The notes: a model not told the origin generated them from the letters alone. Counted from the stretch's first letter, positions 38,501-50,712 are shown. The stretch: 64,000 bases of DNA from Edolisoma coerulescens (GCA_013397115.1 VWZW01005522.1:1426001-1490000); one strand, 5' to 3'. Translations and numbers: made by a program.

Positions 38501-38984
38501 ATTAACATAATTTTCTCTGTGCATCTATATCCTTGTGCTCTCTAAATTAGTGCAGTTGTTCCTGCAAAATCTCATTCAGTCCTGGTTACCGAGGTAGATG
38601 TTGACAGGTGAAGCGGGCAGTACACAATGTCCCTCTCACCTTGTGCGGCTTTGGAGAGATACTTCCACTTCTATTTCAGTGTCCCCAAAGTTGTTTTCTT
38701 CATGTTTCAGAGTGCCTAAAAAAGAAGAATGTTAAGGACAAAACCCAAACACCATTCACAAAGGTGACACTGGTAGCAAATTCTGATTGCAGGGAGCTAA
38801 AATATTTCTATGTCTTTGCATAGGAGGACTAATTGTAGGCTAACACAGAAATAAAATACCTGCGAATATGCAACACAGATGTTTGACATCATCTATTAGA
38901 TTAGAAAATGCGCCATAGAATGTCTCATTTTCACTGGATAAAAATGTGACAGTTGTGGTTTAGAAATGGTATTCCTTAATTTAA

Positions 38985-39370
38985 TGCTCCCACTAAAGTG
39001 AGAAACCACAAGCTGCTTCTCTGTCCCCATCCCCTCCAGTGAGAGACGAATGGCAGACATACCAATTTGAGATAAGAACAATTTACTGGAAACCACAATG
39101 AGATAAGAAGACGGTAACAGCAACAAAATTGATAACAAAAAGATACAAAATTGATACAAAAAGAAGGTATCTTACAGGCAAAAATTGCTCACCGACCAGG
39201 ACAGTGAACAAAACAGTGGACACACTGTCCATGCCCATGCTTTTTCCCTCAAGCCCAAGACAGTGATAGTATCTAATAGCACCATATCTTGGCCACACCC
39301 ACACAGCTCCAGACTCCACCCCATCACAGCTACTGCAAAAAATTAAGTCGGTCCTTGGCCAGAACTAGGG
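38985..39370 (-). mobile_element. Decayed LTR-like element, probably antisense
   Basis: It contains 'gagataagaacaatttactgg' followed by an A/T-rich 'gataacaaaaagatacaaaattgatac' run, then 'attgctcaccgaccaggac'. Near the right end it has 'aattaagtcggtccttggccagaac'. Order and wording resemble the same avian LTR family as the 14.8-kb solo LTR (gagataagaacagtttaat..., gctcaccacc..., aattaactctatcccagcc...). It is heavily diverged, and TG/CA ends are not clear. No coding sequence remains. Confidence 0.5.
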
Positions 39371-41204
39371 CAACAACAAAGGCGGAAGACACCAGAGAGT
39401 TAGTGTACAAAGAATGCAAGATTGGGAAAGATTGTAGATGTCTGGGTTCTTACAACTGGCATTTTAACTAAATGTCAATGCAGTTAAATTGAATTTAGTT
39501 TTCCTTTCTATTCCTGACCAGCAGGTGCTTACGCAATATTCCTGGTTCTTAGCCCTTGCCCAGTAAGCGCAGAAGGTGATGGTACTTCTTTGTTGGGTCA
39601 TATGCACCCTCTGCCAAAATATGAGTGTACATGTGTTAGTGTAGTCTTTGACAGATATAAAAAAGGCAGTCAGTCACATACTTGTTGGTTTCTGCATGCC
39701 ATCTTCAGAGGCTTCTGTCAATTACCAAGTCACACCCTGGTAATTTCCATCATTTATTATGGGTTTTAGTGTTAAAGGCCCTTGTTTCAGATAACACTAT
39801 TAAAACTTCAAATATCCTCTTGAGTACAGAAGGCAGAATAATGGTCTTTTGCTGCAGCCTTTGCAAATGAATGCTTCTTTTTCCTGATGAATTTGTACCT
39901 TTGTGTGCATGTAGTACCTCTCAAAAGGCACTGTCTGGGACTGGCTGGAAGCACTGTCACTGTGTCTTAGGTTTCTGGTCATTTATGGTCTCTAATTTTT
40001 TGTTATTGGTTAAATAAGTCTCAGAAAAAATCCACTTGCACCCCTACTTAACAAGCAGTATTTTAAAAAATCAAAATCTGCTGTTTAATGCTTATAACTG
40101 ATGGCACTGAACAGCAGCAGTTTTGTAATATACAATTACAAAATATTAAAAGGGTAACAAATTCTCATCATCTGAGATAAGTGAGGGAATAATCAATTTT
40201 CTGAGGGGCCTTATTATCATAATTCCATAAGGTAAGACTATGATTCTGCTACTTAATATCTCGATGGGCTCAATTAAACAAAAATAAAGAAATGTAGTTT
40301 TCCTCCCAAGGAAAGCCTAGAGAACCCTTAGAATCAGCTTCAAAGCCCCATTGATCTCTCCATGGCATCTCTATAAAATTACTTGAAATCTGGTATTACT
40401 GATACAATCTTCAGTGTATAATGTTTTTCATTTTCCTTTTGCTTCCTCTTGTGGCTGTGTTATGCAAGAGGTTGTGTGAACATGAAAAAGATTCAATGAC
40501 TACCCCCTAGAGTTAGCAATTTTATGTATGTATAATGTATGATACTTTATAATGATAGATTGGACTTCAGGAATTGACCTAAGAAAGCATTAATATGCAT
40601 TAGTGCTTAAATCCATGCTTTTTGTATAAATATGTAATAGGAGTAGTGCAATTTGAAAGATCAGTTTAAGACAAAAGAAAACAGCATATTGTTAGCACTT
40701 ATAATTGAAGGCCTTTATTTTTTAAAAAACGGAACTAGATAATTGAATAGTTTAGATATGATTGCTCCTATATTCCAGAATGAAGATTTTAAGCAAATAT
40801 AATCAGAGAAAACACCTTTAAAAACACAGTTTTGAGAATTTTCAGTAGATTGTCGAGCTCTACCTTACAAACAGAAATGGAAATAAAACCTACCTTGGTG
40901 CTGGTGGTTTATAAACCTTGATCAATGTGCAGGGAAGTAATCAACAATGAAATTCAAAGTTGCTTGTCTTTGTGGTTTCACCTGTTAAGTAATTGCTAAC
41001 AGTTTGGGATACTGTGAAATTCCTTTGGTCACTAGATGATATTGTGCCAGTTTACTTCCTTTTAGTCCATGTAAACCTAGAAAATTAAGTTAACTGGGTA
41101 ACTTAAGAAAATACACTTAAAAAATAAAGTAACTTTTTCAGGTTGTAGGGAAGGCTTCAGTCTGCAAGTGCAATAAAGACAAAATTTGGTATTACTGTAT
41201 CTGT

Positions 41205-42190
41205 TTGGCTTGGAAGGGGCCTCCAGAGGTCAAGGCAGTACAGTAACAGAAGATTGCTTAGGATTTTGTCCAGCTGATGGGATGGAGATGCCTCAACCTC
41301 CCTGGGCAACCTGTTCTGTTGTTTGACCACCATCATAGTAAAATTAGTCTTCCATTTATCAGTTGGAATTTCCTGTGTTCCAGCATGTCTTTTGCTTCTT
41401 TTTCTTAGACTGTGGAACTCTTAAGAAGATCCTGACCCCATCTTCTCCACACCTTTCCATTAAGTAGTTGTAAATAGTAGCAAAATCTCTCCGTAACCTT
41501 CCTTTGAGGCCCAGACCATGCAGTTCTTGTCTGCCATGTGTTCCAGTCCCCCAGCAGTCTTCGTGTTGCTCCACTGAACTGAGCTTGTTCCATGATTTTG
41601 CCTTTTTGTACTGGGCAGAAAAAACCTGCATATGATGCTCTTGATGTAGTCTAGATGCAGAATTCTTTGAGTGAGAGGAAGAATCACATCTCTGTTGGGT
41701 TGGCTAGACTCCATCTAATACAGCCCAGGATGTCACTGGCCTTCTGCACTGCAAGGGCGCATTCTGGACTCATGCTCAGCTTGTCTACCGGCACTTCTAG
41801 GTTTCAGAGATTTTTTTAAAAACTTGCTTTCCAACCAGTTGACACCCATCTCTGTGCTGGTACAGGGGCTTATTTAATCTTGAGTGCATTTGCCTTTGTT
41901 GAACTTCGAGTTTCCTGTTCAGCTGTCCATCTGAATAACAGTCCTGCCCTCCAGTATATTGACTACTCCTCCCACATCACATCATCCACAGTCTTCTGTC
42001 CTATCATTCAGGCTCTTAATGAAGACATGAAACAGTCTTGCCCCCAGTACCACCACCTGTGGGACACCTCTAGTAACCATCTGCCAGTTGGATTTCATAC
42101 TGGCAATGAAGCCCTTTTGTCCAGCCAGTTTTCTGCCCACCGTATCATCTACTTATCTGGTCAAAATCTCAGTAAGGACACTGTATAGAG
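41205..42190 (-). mobile_element. CR1 LINE fragment, about 1 kb
   Basis: It begins 'ttggaaggggcctccagaggtca' and continues 'ctccctgggcaacctgttc'. Later come 'cacatctctgttgggttggc', 'acagcccaggatgtcactggccttctgcactgcaagggcgcattc' and 'ctcatgctcagcttgtctacc', then 'cagtaccaccacctgtgggacacctctagtaac' and 'ggctcttaatgaagacatgaaacag'. These are CR1 phrases in reverse orientation, in consistent order. The element is diverged and non-coding. The open frames in it are not genes. Confidence 0.9.
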
Positions 42191-42556
42191 TAAGGGTAAA
42201 CTGACACATTTGTTATTTCAAGCAATGTAGAGTAAATTCTGCAATTCCTAAATTAGAAGTGGATAAACACAATTTAAATGTCTTTAACCTCAATGACATC
42301 ATTGCAGATACTTAAGTTACTTCAGGGCAAGGTTCACCAAATGTTAAACCACAGTTTCAGTGGGACAGTGTACAAGCTTCAGGGAATAACCATCTTATTG
42401 TGAAATCAGGGCCGTAATAGGATAATCATAACTAAATTCACTTAAACACAGAAGTTTGCTTTATTTACCAGAGGGAATTGTAACAGTAGCTCAGTTTGTT
42501 GCATTTTTAGTAAGGCGATGTACTTGCCGATTTTAAAAGGGAAATACTGTGGAACG

Positions 42557-42785
42557 TCATAGAATATCGTGAGTTAGAAGAGACCCGCAAGGATCATCAA
42601 ATTCTAGCTCCTGGCCCTGCACGGGACCATCCCCAAGAGTCACACCAAGTGCCTGAGAGCATTGCCCAAACAGTTCTTGAACTCTGCCAGGCTTGGTGCT
42701 GTGACCACTTCCCTGGGGAGCCTAATTCAGTGCCCAACCATCCACTAGGTGAAGAATTTTTTCCTAACATTTGTCTTTGGAATTG
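42557..42785 (-). mobile_element. CR1 LINE 3'-end fragment (separate copy)
   Basis: It starts tcatagaatatcgtgagtta, then 'agacccgcaaggatcatcaa', 'cctggccctgcacgggaccatccccaagagtcacacc' and 'gagcattgcccaaacagttcttgaactctgccaggc', and ends near 'gaattttttcctaacattt'. It is a second CR1 3' end only 370 bp from the larger fragment and of a visibly different subfamily, so it is an independent insertion. Confidence 0.92.
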
Positions 42786-43120
42786 ATTGCTTTCAAATCA
42801 GTGGAAATAAATCTAGTCTCTCTAGTGTTCAACAGTGATGCCTATTATTAAACTAATCACATGTAGACTAATAGATTCTGATCTGATACATAATTCAATT
42901 GTATAGCAATAACATGAATTTTAAATTATTTCAGACACATGGAAAAAAATGGTTGTAAGAAATGTAATCAAAACACTTTTATGTACAAAGGCATTTTTAT
43001 TCTCTCCTTTAAAATAACTTACTTCAGATTCACCTCTGAATATCATCTGCAAAAGTATCTGCATATTAAATTGATGTAGAGTGCCTTTAATCTTTATTTA
43101 TATTAATGTAAACACAACAC

Positions 43121-43147
43121 TATATATGTGTGTGTGTGTGTGTGTGT
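43121..43147. repeat. TA/TG microsatellite
   Basis: TATATA is followed by about ten TG dinucleotides (43127-43146). It is an ordinary alternating purine-pyrimidine microsatellite with Z-DNA potential. Confidence 0.95.
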
Positions 43148-45542
43148 TTTTATATGTATTTGGGTAGGTTTTATTCCAGCCTTTACCTGCACCAAAGAGG
43201 AAGAGAAGCTGTGCTGAGGAGTACACATGCATATAGAAAATTACTTCCTTCATGTAAAACACACATTGTATTATGGCACACAGTTGCAACAACTAGAAAA
43301 TCTTGTTGCTGTCAGCCTAATCTTCTCATGGGAGCTAGAAAGAATTTTTCCATCAAGTTCCTGGGAAGCCGGATTCAACTCAGAGTCACAAAGCAACATT
43401 ATTAAGATAGAGTGAGTAGGCTGCATAGATACTAATCACCATAACAATGCCAAACAGTGGTAAGGTCTACTTTAAATCAATTAATTAAGTAGGAGAGTAA
43501 AGTGAAAGTACAAGTGGTTCTTACCATGTTAATAACATCTGGGTAAAATTCTTAAGTGCCTGGTGGTAAATTAAGAATTGAATTTCTGCTTTTCAGTCAT
43601 GACATAGTCTTTAAATGGACTGTTTCAAAGGACTAATAGTTTATTATGAAAAACAGAGTTGGATGCCAATTAATTCACTTTGATCCTTTGAAAATGTTGC
43701 ACTTAGCCCATTAAGTATATTTAATAGAAATAAACTCATGTTAAATATATTATATAATACAGTTCACTTTTAATAGTGGAATTTCTGTTTTCATTCTTAA
43801 AGTTATAGGTTCTCAGCTGATTGAGTTAGCATATTTAGGAATCTACAGTTCCCTAACCTAATGCATGGTAATTCACCATGAGGCAGTCAGTGACACAATA
43901 TCCTCCTGCTTCTAGGTTCTGTTTAGCCCCTTATTAACACGTCACATTTACATTGAATCAGCACTCCCTAACTTATTGGTCAAAGTGAGCTGGGGGAACA
44001 AAAAGATTACTGTTCCTTTTTACAGACAAGCTTTTGTTAAACACAGCAAACTCAAATGAGTCACATGAGCAGCTGACCTGAGAGGTGAAAAACTCTGACT
44101 TGCCCCAGTATGCTTATGAGGCTCAAAATGATAAATTTTCACATTTGCATACTGGAGGTCTGCCCACAGCCTGAAAGTTGTTTCACTGTGTGAGAATCCA
44201 GCCGCTATGAATCCTATCTTAGTATTATTGCACCACTGTAAACTTTTGCTTTACTAAAAATCCTCCCTCCCCATTCTTCCTTCCCTCCCTCAAAAAACAA
44301 AACAGAACGACCAGTTTTGGCAATTTCTTCATGTCTTACTGGAAAATTAGAATAGCAAAACTAAGCTGTGTTCCTCGGACAGACAAAAGCAGGGAGCTTT
44401 GGAATAGAATGGTATCAGATAGGCTGGGAAGCTGGCATGTATAATTTCCCTATATTGGTATTAAATCTTCAGCAACTAAAGGTGTTATCTTCTGCTTTAC
44501 AATTCTGTACCACAATGTCTAAATCAAGCTCCAAAGAAAAGGCCATGTCTCCTTCTCTCTTGTGAGCCACTAACAATCTGAAATACCAAGTACATCACAA
44601 GCAAAGCCTTTGAGACAGGGGGTTCTGAAGATGGATTTTTGTGCATTATCCACTGTAGTTAAATCCATTCTTCTGCCTTGGGAATGAATATGTATATGCC
44701 TTACACTGAAAAGCTCAGCCTCTTCCTAGAGAGACTGAAATTCTTCTCATTCTGTTGTAGCCCTGTTCAAGTATCTTTCATTCACTAGGACTTTTCTGAT
44801 AAGCTGTGCTCAGCTTACAGGAACTTCAAAGCTGAGGCAAAGTTATTAAAAAGAGAGAGAAAAGAGCTGCATCTGTAGTTCAATCTTCAAACAATGCAAA
44901 AATCGATTAAGAGTCAGAGATTAGCTTCATTGTAACCCTTCCCACATTCTTACAAAAATTAAATGTTAGACTCTTTCCTTCCCCAGTTTATTCTAAAATC
45001 TACTTAAAACTCAAGAGATCAGTAACTATTAGTCTGGCAATATTGATAACAAGCTGCAGTTTGTAGCCCTGTGGCTAGAGATTGGTTGTAGAGTTGCCAC
45101 CAAAGTAAACAAAGTAAGAGAATGAAATTATTTACAAAGCAAAGACTAAAAAATCACATCTTGAAGCCAGAAGGGTTATTTATTCCAGTCATTCCTGAGA
45201 AGAAAAGCACTAAGTCTTATGTGGCTTCTTGAGTTGGAGATTGGCCTATCTTGCCTTGGTTTCTGTAACTGTGAATGAATAATCACATGTGGCTTTGTCA
45301 TTGTCAGGGACAATTAGTGTGCGGTAAGTGTCTAGACATCACCTGCTAGAAGGAATTCTAAAAATCACGTCATTATTACAAAATTGATTAAAGTATTTTC
45401 AGGAGCAGTGGTACTAATTTGAAAGTCAGGATGGCGTGAGCTTTTTAACCAGTCCCGGGGCACAGCCTAGATTACAGTGGGAACCCAGGAGAAAGCATCC
45501 AAGGTGAGCTAATCTCCCTGGAAAGAGCAGCACTTTTGAGTA

Positions 45543-45881
45543 TTGGCCCATCAGTGTGTGCATGACTCCTGCAGGATGGGTGAGTCAGAGCAGGCACTTG
45601 GCCGTCTAGCCATGGCAGCAGCTGACCCAGGAGCCAAGTCACCTGAAGGCAGTGAACAAAGAGGAAGAATATTACCTGGATTACGAAGAGGAGTGGAAGA
45701 AAATAAGATGTCTCAGCTTTCTGCTTTGCCTGATTCTGAAAGGGAGCAGACAACAGCGAGTAAGAAAAGAAGAATGGCGGTCAAATATACTCAAGGAATT
45801 GTGCAATTAGAAAATGTAAGGAAAACATTCAGAGATCTGGATCTGGTGACTCAGATTGTGAATCTGCCATTTTTCATCTAG
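45543..45881 (+). other. Unrecognised 112-codon open frame beside the TJP1 retrocopy
   Basis: The open frame starts MAHQCVHDSCRMGESEQALG. It has a charged, low-hydrophobicity middle with a basic KKRR cluster at about residues 75-78, and ends VNLPFFI. A second frame across the same bases reads KEEEYYLDYEEEWKK, which also looks protein-like. The two together suggest a frameshifted relic, not an active gene. It lies about 100-150 bp upstream of the recognisable TJP1 homology. I could not match it to TJP1 or any other protein. There is no CpG-rich promoter and no splice context. Confidence 0.25.
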
Positions 45882-45989
45882 GTTTTATTCTTGGACCTCT
45901 TTTTTTCCCTTTCTTCCAAATACCAGGAAGTTAAGTGGTTTATTCCTTTTGCAAGATCATATTACCTTATCTTCCAACAAGTATTGCAC

Positions 45990-47263
45990 TCATTCACAAG
46001 CTAAAAGGGTACTTCAGCTAAGGAGTATGTTTAGAGGGCCCTGAACCACAGAGACTTCAAGCAAAGGTCTCAAGCCATTATGATCCTGAAGAATATGCAG
46101 AGTATTATCAAAAGCAGCTATCGTATTTTGACTGCAGGAGTTCTGAAAATAAGCTCTGTGTGCAGATTCCTGCCAGCCATCATTCTGAGCCCACTAAACC
46201 AATACATTTGCATTTGCATCTGAAATTCACCACTTATTCTAAGGGGAAACCAACTGATGTTGAATCAATTGATAGGCCTGTCGGTAAAAAGAGCTGTGAG
46301 CCAATCCATCAAGTTACAGCTCTACCTCCTACTCCTTCAAGATACAATGTACACAACCTCAGTCAATTGATAGTCCTGTCCTGTCTCTCCCAGCACATCA
46401 CAAGCCTCCACTTTCTGAAGTTAACTCTGTGTCTGACCCTCCTCCACCTCAGAATAAGTCAGCAATTTTCAGATCCTCTAGAGAGGACACGGTGCAGTTC
46501 ACTTTTTATCCTCAGAAAAGCTTCCCAGACAAAGGCCCTGTTAAAGGAACTAACAGATTCAGAAAACACTCACTCCTTCTTACAGCTGCTTTACAATAAA
46601 ACCTTACCTTGTGCTGCAAGGCCCTTTGAGCGCAAGTTTGGAAGTCCTAAACCCAAATACAATCTCTTGACGAATGAAGCTCAACATAAACCATAGTTGC
46701 CATCAAAATCTCCCAGTTCTTGCCAGCCAGTTTCGAAAGTACACAGCTTATTGCAGCTTCCCGAGTTTGACAGTGGAATGGATACAATACCTTCAGTGTA
46801 CAAGTTCAACAAGCCTAAATATCAACCCAATAATGTTAACGCTGTTGCTAAAGCCATCCCTATAAGCCCTTCGGCACTCAAGGATGAGAAGAAAGACCAC
46901 AGACACCCTGTTGCAGCCACAGCAAGAGGTGTATTTGACAGCTACAGTGGTGTCTTCAGCTCCAGAGGGACTGGAGTTAGTATTTTTGAACCACAGGGTA
47001 TATTCCAGATGGACTAGAGCAAGAAATCTGTTTCAAAATCTGCGGAGACAACAGTATACTTCCATTTTTGGTCAAAGAGAAAAGTAAAATGCTTCTTAGC
47101 CCCTCAGTAATGTCGGGGCTTCTTGGGATTAACATTTCTGAAATCAGTGGAGATGTGCCTGATGTACTGTGATGCCAAAACCTGTCAGAACAAGTCCCTT
47201 CCTGGGGAACCAGACTATCTTGTTGAAGGAAGCTGTTTCTCAGTCCTAATTGACCATTTATAA
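45990..47263 (+). pseudogene. TJP1: Processed pseudogene of TJP1 (ZO-1), C-terminal part
   Basis: Broken frames on the + strand follow the end of ZO-1, a tight-junction scaffold, in order. PEPQ then HYDPEEYAEYYQKQLSYFD lies at about 46046-46132. QNKSAIFRSSREDTVQF and FYPQKSFPDKGPV follow in a shifted frame (about 46450-46545), then ARPFERKFGSP (46615 on), PEFDSGMDT and AKAIPISPSAL, and VAATARGVFDSYSGV from the start of the ZU5 domain. After another shift comes EQEICFKICGDNSILPFL, then NKSLPGEPDYLV and CFSVLIDHL, ending at the ancestral stop TAA 47261-47263. At least three frame changes and an in-frame TAG (46694-46696) make it dead. It crosses several positions where TJP1 has exon junctions without any intron, so it derives from spliced mRNA. 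No poly(A) tail remains visible. Gene identity is confident from remembered ZO-1 sequence. Confidence 0.93.
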
Positions 47264-47400
47264 ATAGTAAGTTAGCTCAGTGAATAACCAATGGATAACA
47301 AAGATGGACCTCACATATAAGGTGAACCACTCTATATCAAGGCCAGTAAGAGCAGCTTGCAGGCATAAATTCAGAAACAATAAAATTCAGAAGCAACAAA
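47264..47400 (+). other. Probable 3' UTR remnant of the TJP1 retrocopy
   Basis: Sequence directly after the ancestral stop is AT-rich and includes AATAAA near 47380. It may be the start of the TJP1 3' UTR, but I have nothing to match it to and the end of the retrocopy is not defined. Confidence 0.3.
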
Positions 47401-48737
47401 ATACCATATGAACCAGGTCCATTTTGGACACTTGACTTGCAATTTTCTTTGTTCCAATTCTTTAAGTAGATCAGATGAAGACCTCATCCTAAACATGCGA
47501 TGGCACCCTATGTCCAGGGACTCTGCTTTTTCTGCTTTCTCTTGGGGACCTGCAGCCTCCAGTAGCAGCCTCCTCTGGCATGTATGTTTTTCATGAACAC
47601 AGTGAGTAAGAATGGTGCCACTGCAGTACAGTACCGTAAAGAACACAGCACCGTACCTTGTTTGCAGGTTAAAGAGGTGTAGTTAGAGAAGCTAGACATA
47701 TAATTGAAGCTGAGATAGCAGTCAGTTTGGTCTGTCTTCCTAGTTACTCTTGTTGCTTTCATTTGGACTCATTCTGGTTGGTCCCTGTCTTTCCTGAAGT
47801 CTGCCATTCAGACTGGTTGTGGTATTTCTCCATAAGCTCTGCACAGAGGAACATATCATCTGTGTCTTCTGCCGGAATTAGTTGTTAATATACTCCTGAA
47901 TAGCTGTCTTTGTCACAGCAACCCATCTTATAACACATGCCTATCTGTGATCTTCTCTGTCTTCCTGATCCTTTCCTCCAGAATTGCTACTCAGTAGGTT
48001 GTTCTTCATTCTGTATTTCTGCAGATAAGTCTCCTGCGTCTGTATAATAATACCATCCATTTGACTTTGATGAATTCCATCTTCCAAAATCAAGATAACT
48101 GAAATCTAAACCAATCCTCAAACATTTTTCAGCCTCTGTGATTGTCTCTGTCACCATCCATACAATTGACGGTGACACAGGATGGATATAGACCCAGGAT
48201 AGAATATTGTTGACAGAAATCATTCATACATTTTCTACAGAATTCTTTTGATAAATGCTTATATTTCAGTGGTGAACCATTAGTACCCGTTCTGAGTAGC
48301 ACCATCCAAGCATTTTTTCATCCTGTTTGCACCGATTTCATCTTAATTTCCATTCCTGTTCTGTCAATAAATACATATTTTCTCCTCTGTATTAGTTAAT
48401 CTTTCCTCTTGCATACTCTTGCTGCCTTCATATCCCAGAATATATTCATATCAAAAAGAGTGCAGTCCATTGTGGTCTTTATGTAGTTAAAATTTGTACT
48501 GGGAGAAGAGACTAAATATGTGTGCACACATGAAGAGACACATTCATCATATTTAAATGTTTCTTCCATTATGAATAATAATCTTTTTGACAGGAGAGCA
48601 GCAGAGGGACTATATGTGCCATCTAGAGTATTATGTCAACTATATGAGATATAATACATGTATTTTTTTTAACAGTTTTGTATTGATCTGGAGTTGTCTC
48701 ATGATGGTTTTGCATTGCATTGGTTTTGCATTTGTTT

Positions 48738-48804
48738 TGGGCAGGGAGGTTAGGCTAGACAAACTCCAGATGTCCTTTCCAACCTCAGTTATTCTGGTTC
48801 TACA
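48738..48804 (+). mobile_element. CR1 LINE 3'-terminal scrap
   Basis: The phrase 'gaggttaggctagacaaactccagatgtcctttccaacctcag' followed by 'ttattctggttcta' is the sense-orientation CR1 3' end (tagatgatctcc...gtcccttccaacctcaatgattctatgattct). Only about 70 bp remain. Confidence 0.8.
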
Positions 48805-49889
48805 TGTAATTATGAAATTTACTTGATATTAATAAAAACATTTTTTCATGGTATCTATATAAAGTCAAATACTTCTATGAATTATAAGGACAGCATTATC
48901 AGACTCAGTCTCTCCAAGGAGAAATAATTCCAGGACAAAGAGAACTTGAACATAAATGACAGATTTATCTGCTTTAGTTTGCATTCAGAAAAGGATTTCA
49001 TAGCTCAAAAGTGGGCCAGGTTCCAAGATATTCTTCAGGATATTTATTTTTAATGTTTGAAATAAATATGTACTAAGGACATAGTTCAGACATTTTCAAA
49101 GGTAAAAATATGTGTGCCGATAAGTCTGGAAGCTAAGAGCTACCCAATAGAATATCTCGTAATTGTTAAGAGAGTGCTTTTTATTAATGATCTTTGAAGA
49201 ATCTTTTCAGTATGGTTTGTCTGCTATAAATTCATATGACATGACTGCAAATGTGTTTTGTATTGCTGTTTATATTAGATAAGGAGCTCATGTTTAAATG
49301 AACGCTTGGCTGCACAATATTGCTGTTAGCTGTGTCTCACTCAAAAGCTGATATGCCAATACTAATATTCTCCTTCCCTCATGTTTTTTCAAAAAAGTTT
49401 CATCTATCTGAGTAGATAATTTTTAGGAGTATCACTATGATATTTAAGATCCATTTCGTTTTGTAGTGCCATTTAAATAGAGAATTTAGCATAATTGTTA
49501 AAGGGAAGACCACTGCCACTTGCTAGTGTATTGCATCATATCCGTTACTATCCCACATTTGCTTTACACTGGATTAGATTCATAGGCAGGAATTTTAATT
49601 GGATGTTTCTGTTAAATCAAGCTGGCCAGCAGCTTGAGCTGCTGGAAAAGCAGGGCTAACAGGAGTAAAATCTTTAATTTTCTCACATAGTGAAGACTAA
49701 CGTTTGCTTGACACAGTGATAAATGAAGCCTTACCTCATTGCTCCTGCTCTGCTTTATGAGAGCAAGATCATGCAAAAAAATTGTGGTTTCTTTTTTGAC
49801 AATTATAAATATTTCTCATGGCAGTTTATTTTCTACTTTTACTGGCTTATTTGGTCTTGGGTTTTGTTACAGGTTCAGAATTTGTGCTG

Positions 49890-50655
49890 TTGGGGATAAG
49901 GATTAGAGTTTGGGATTGGGGTAGGAGGTGGGGGAGAGGTAGGAGCTAGGAGTCAGGCTTAGGGTTGGTGGTCAGAGTTTGTGTAAAGGCTTAACAAGCA
50001 TGGTCTAACACCTGAAGCCCACTTAGAGCCACAAAATCAACCCTGCCTTGCTGGCCCAGCTCTCTCACACCCTTCGTATGAGCTTCACATGCCAGCCTCC
50101 AGGTCCTGCCTATTCGAGTGCTGAGGCATGAGGACGTCCCAGGGGTCCAGCTGAAGCATTCTGTGCGCCTGGGCCTCTGCCTATGTCCCACGTCCCAGGC
50201 ACAGGCACCCGAGAGCTGGGGTCAGAAGATAGCTGAATGTGCAGGGTCAAGAAGGAGGGCTTAGGCTTTGGGAATCTGCACAGGGCTTGGGCTAGGGGGT
50301 TGAGCCTGCCTTTTGGGGAGAGGGATTAGGCTTTGGAGTTAGAGAAGGGCTTTGGGTCAGGGTTTGGAGTTCCATGAAGAGTTTTTGGTAAGCAGTTGGG
50401 GTGTAGGTTGGGGGTGGGAGTTGCAGTGAAAGCTAGGATTAGGGTTAGGGACAGCAGTTTAGAGCTGCCGTCAGAACAAGAACGTAGGGTAGTGATAAGA
50501 TAAAGGGTTTCGGGTTTGGTTTTTGGCCTTTGCTATAGAGCTTGTGGTTAGGGTTTAGAGAAGGGTGCTGGAGTAAGGTTTGGGGGTCAGGTTACACAGG
50601 CTTTGTGTTAGTGGCCAGAGTTGGGTAAGGGCTTAAACAGTGTGTTCTCACATTT
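49890..50655. repeat. Degenerate G-rich telomere-like repeat with about 640-bp period
   Basis: The + strand is packed with TTGGGG/TTAGGG-like words, including a perfect TTAGGGTTAGGG at 50439-50450 and GGTTAGGGTTTAG near 50546. A block at about 49955-50025 (aggcttagggttggtggtca, then gtgtaaaggcttaacaagca) recurs in altered form at about 50597-50667 (aggctttgtgttagtggcca, then ggtaagggcttaaacagtg). Both copies are followed by a CCCAC word, giving a period of about 640 bp. Between them, 50015-50220 is a GC-rich, less repetitive stretch. It is an interstitial telomere-like or subtelomere-derived satellite relic, origin unknown. Confidence 0.7.
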
Positions 50656-50712
50656 GCTGTACCCACTACATTGCCATCACTTTCATTGTCAAGACAAATC
50701 TAAAAAAGCCCT

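Noticed and set aside
41359..42188. Open frames inside the 41.2-42.2 kb block as genes
   Set aside because: The sequence is a CR1 relic in reverse orientation. The frames do not follow a continuous reverse-transcriptase reading.
46160..46696. The 178-codon plus frame as an active gene
   Set aside because: Its start and end match ZO-1 in frame, but the middle matches only after a frame change and it stops at an in-frame TAG inside homology. It is a pseudogene segment.
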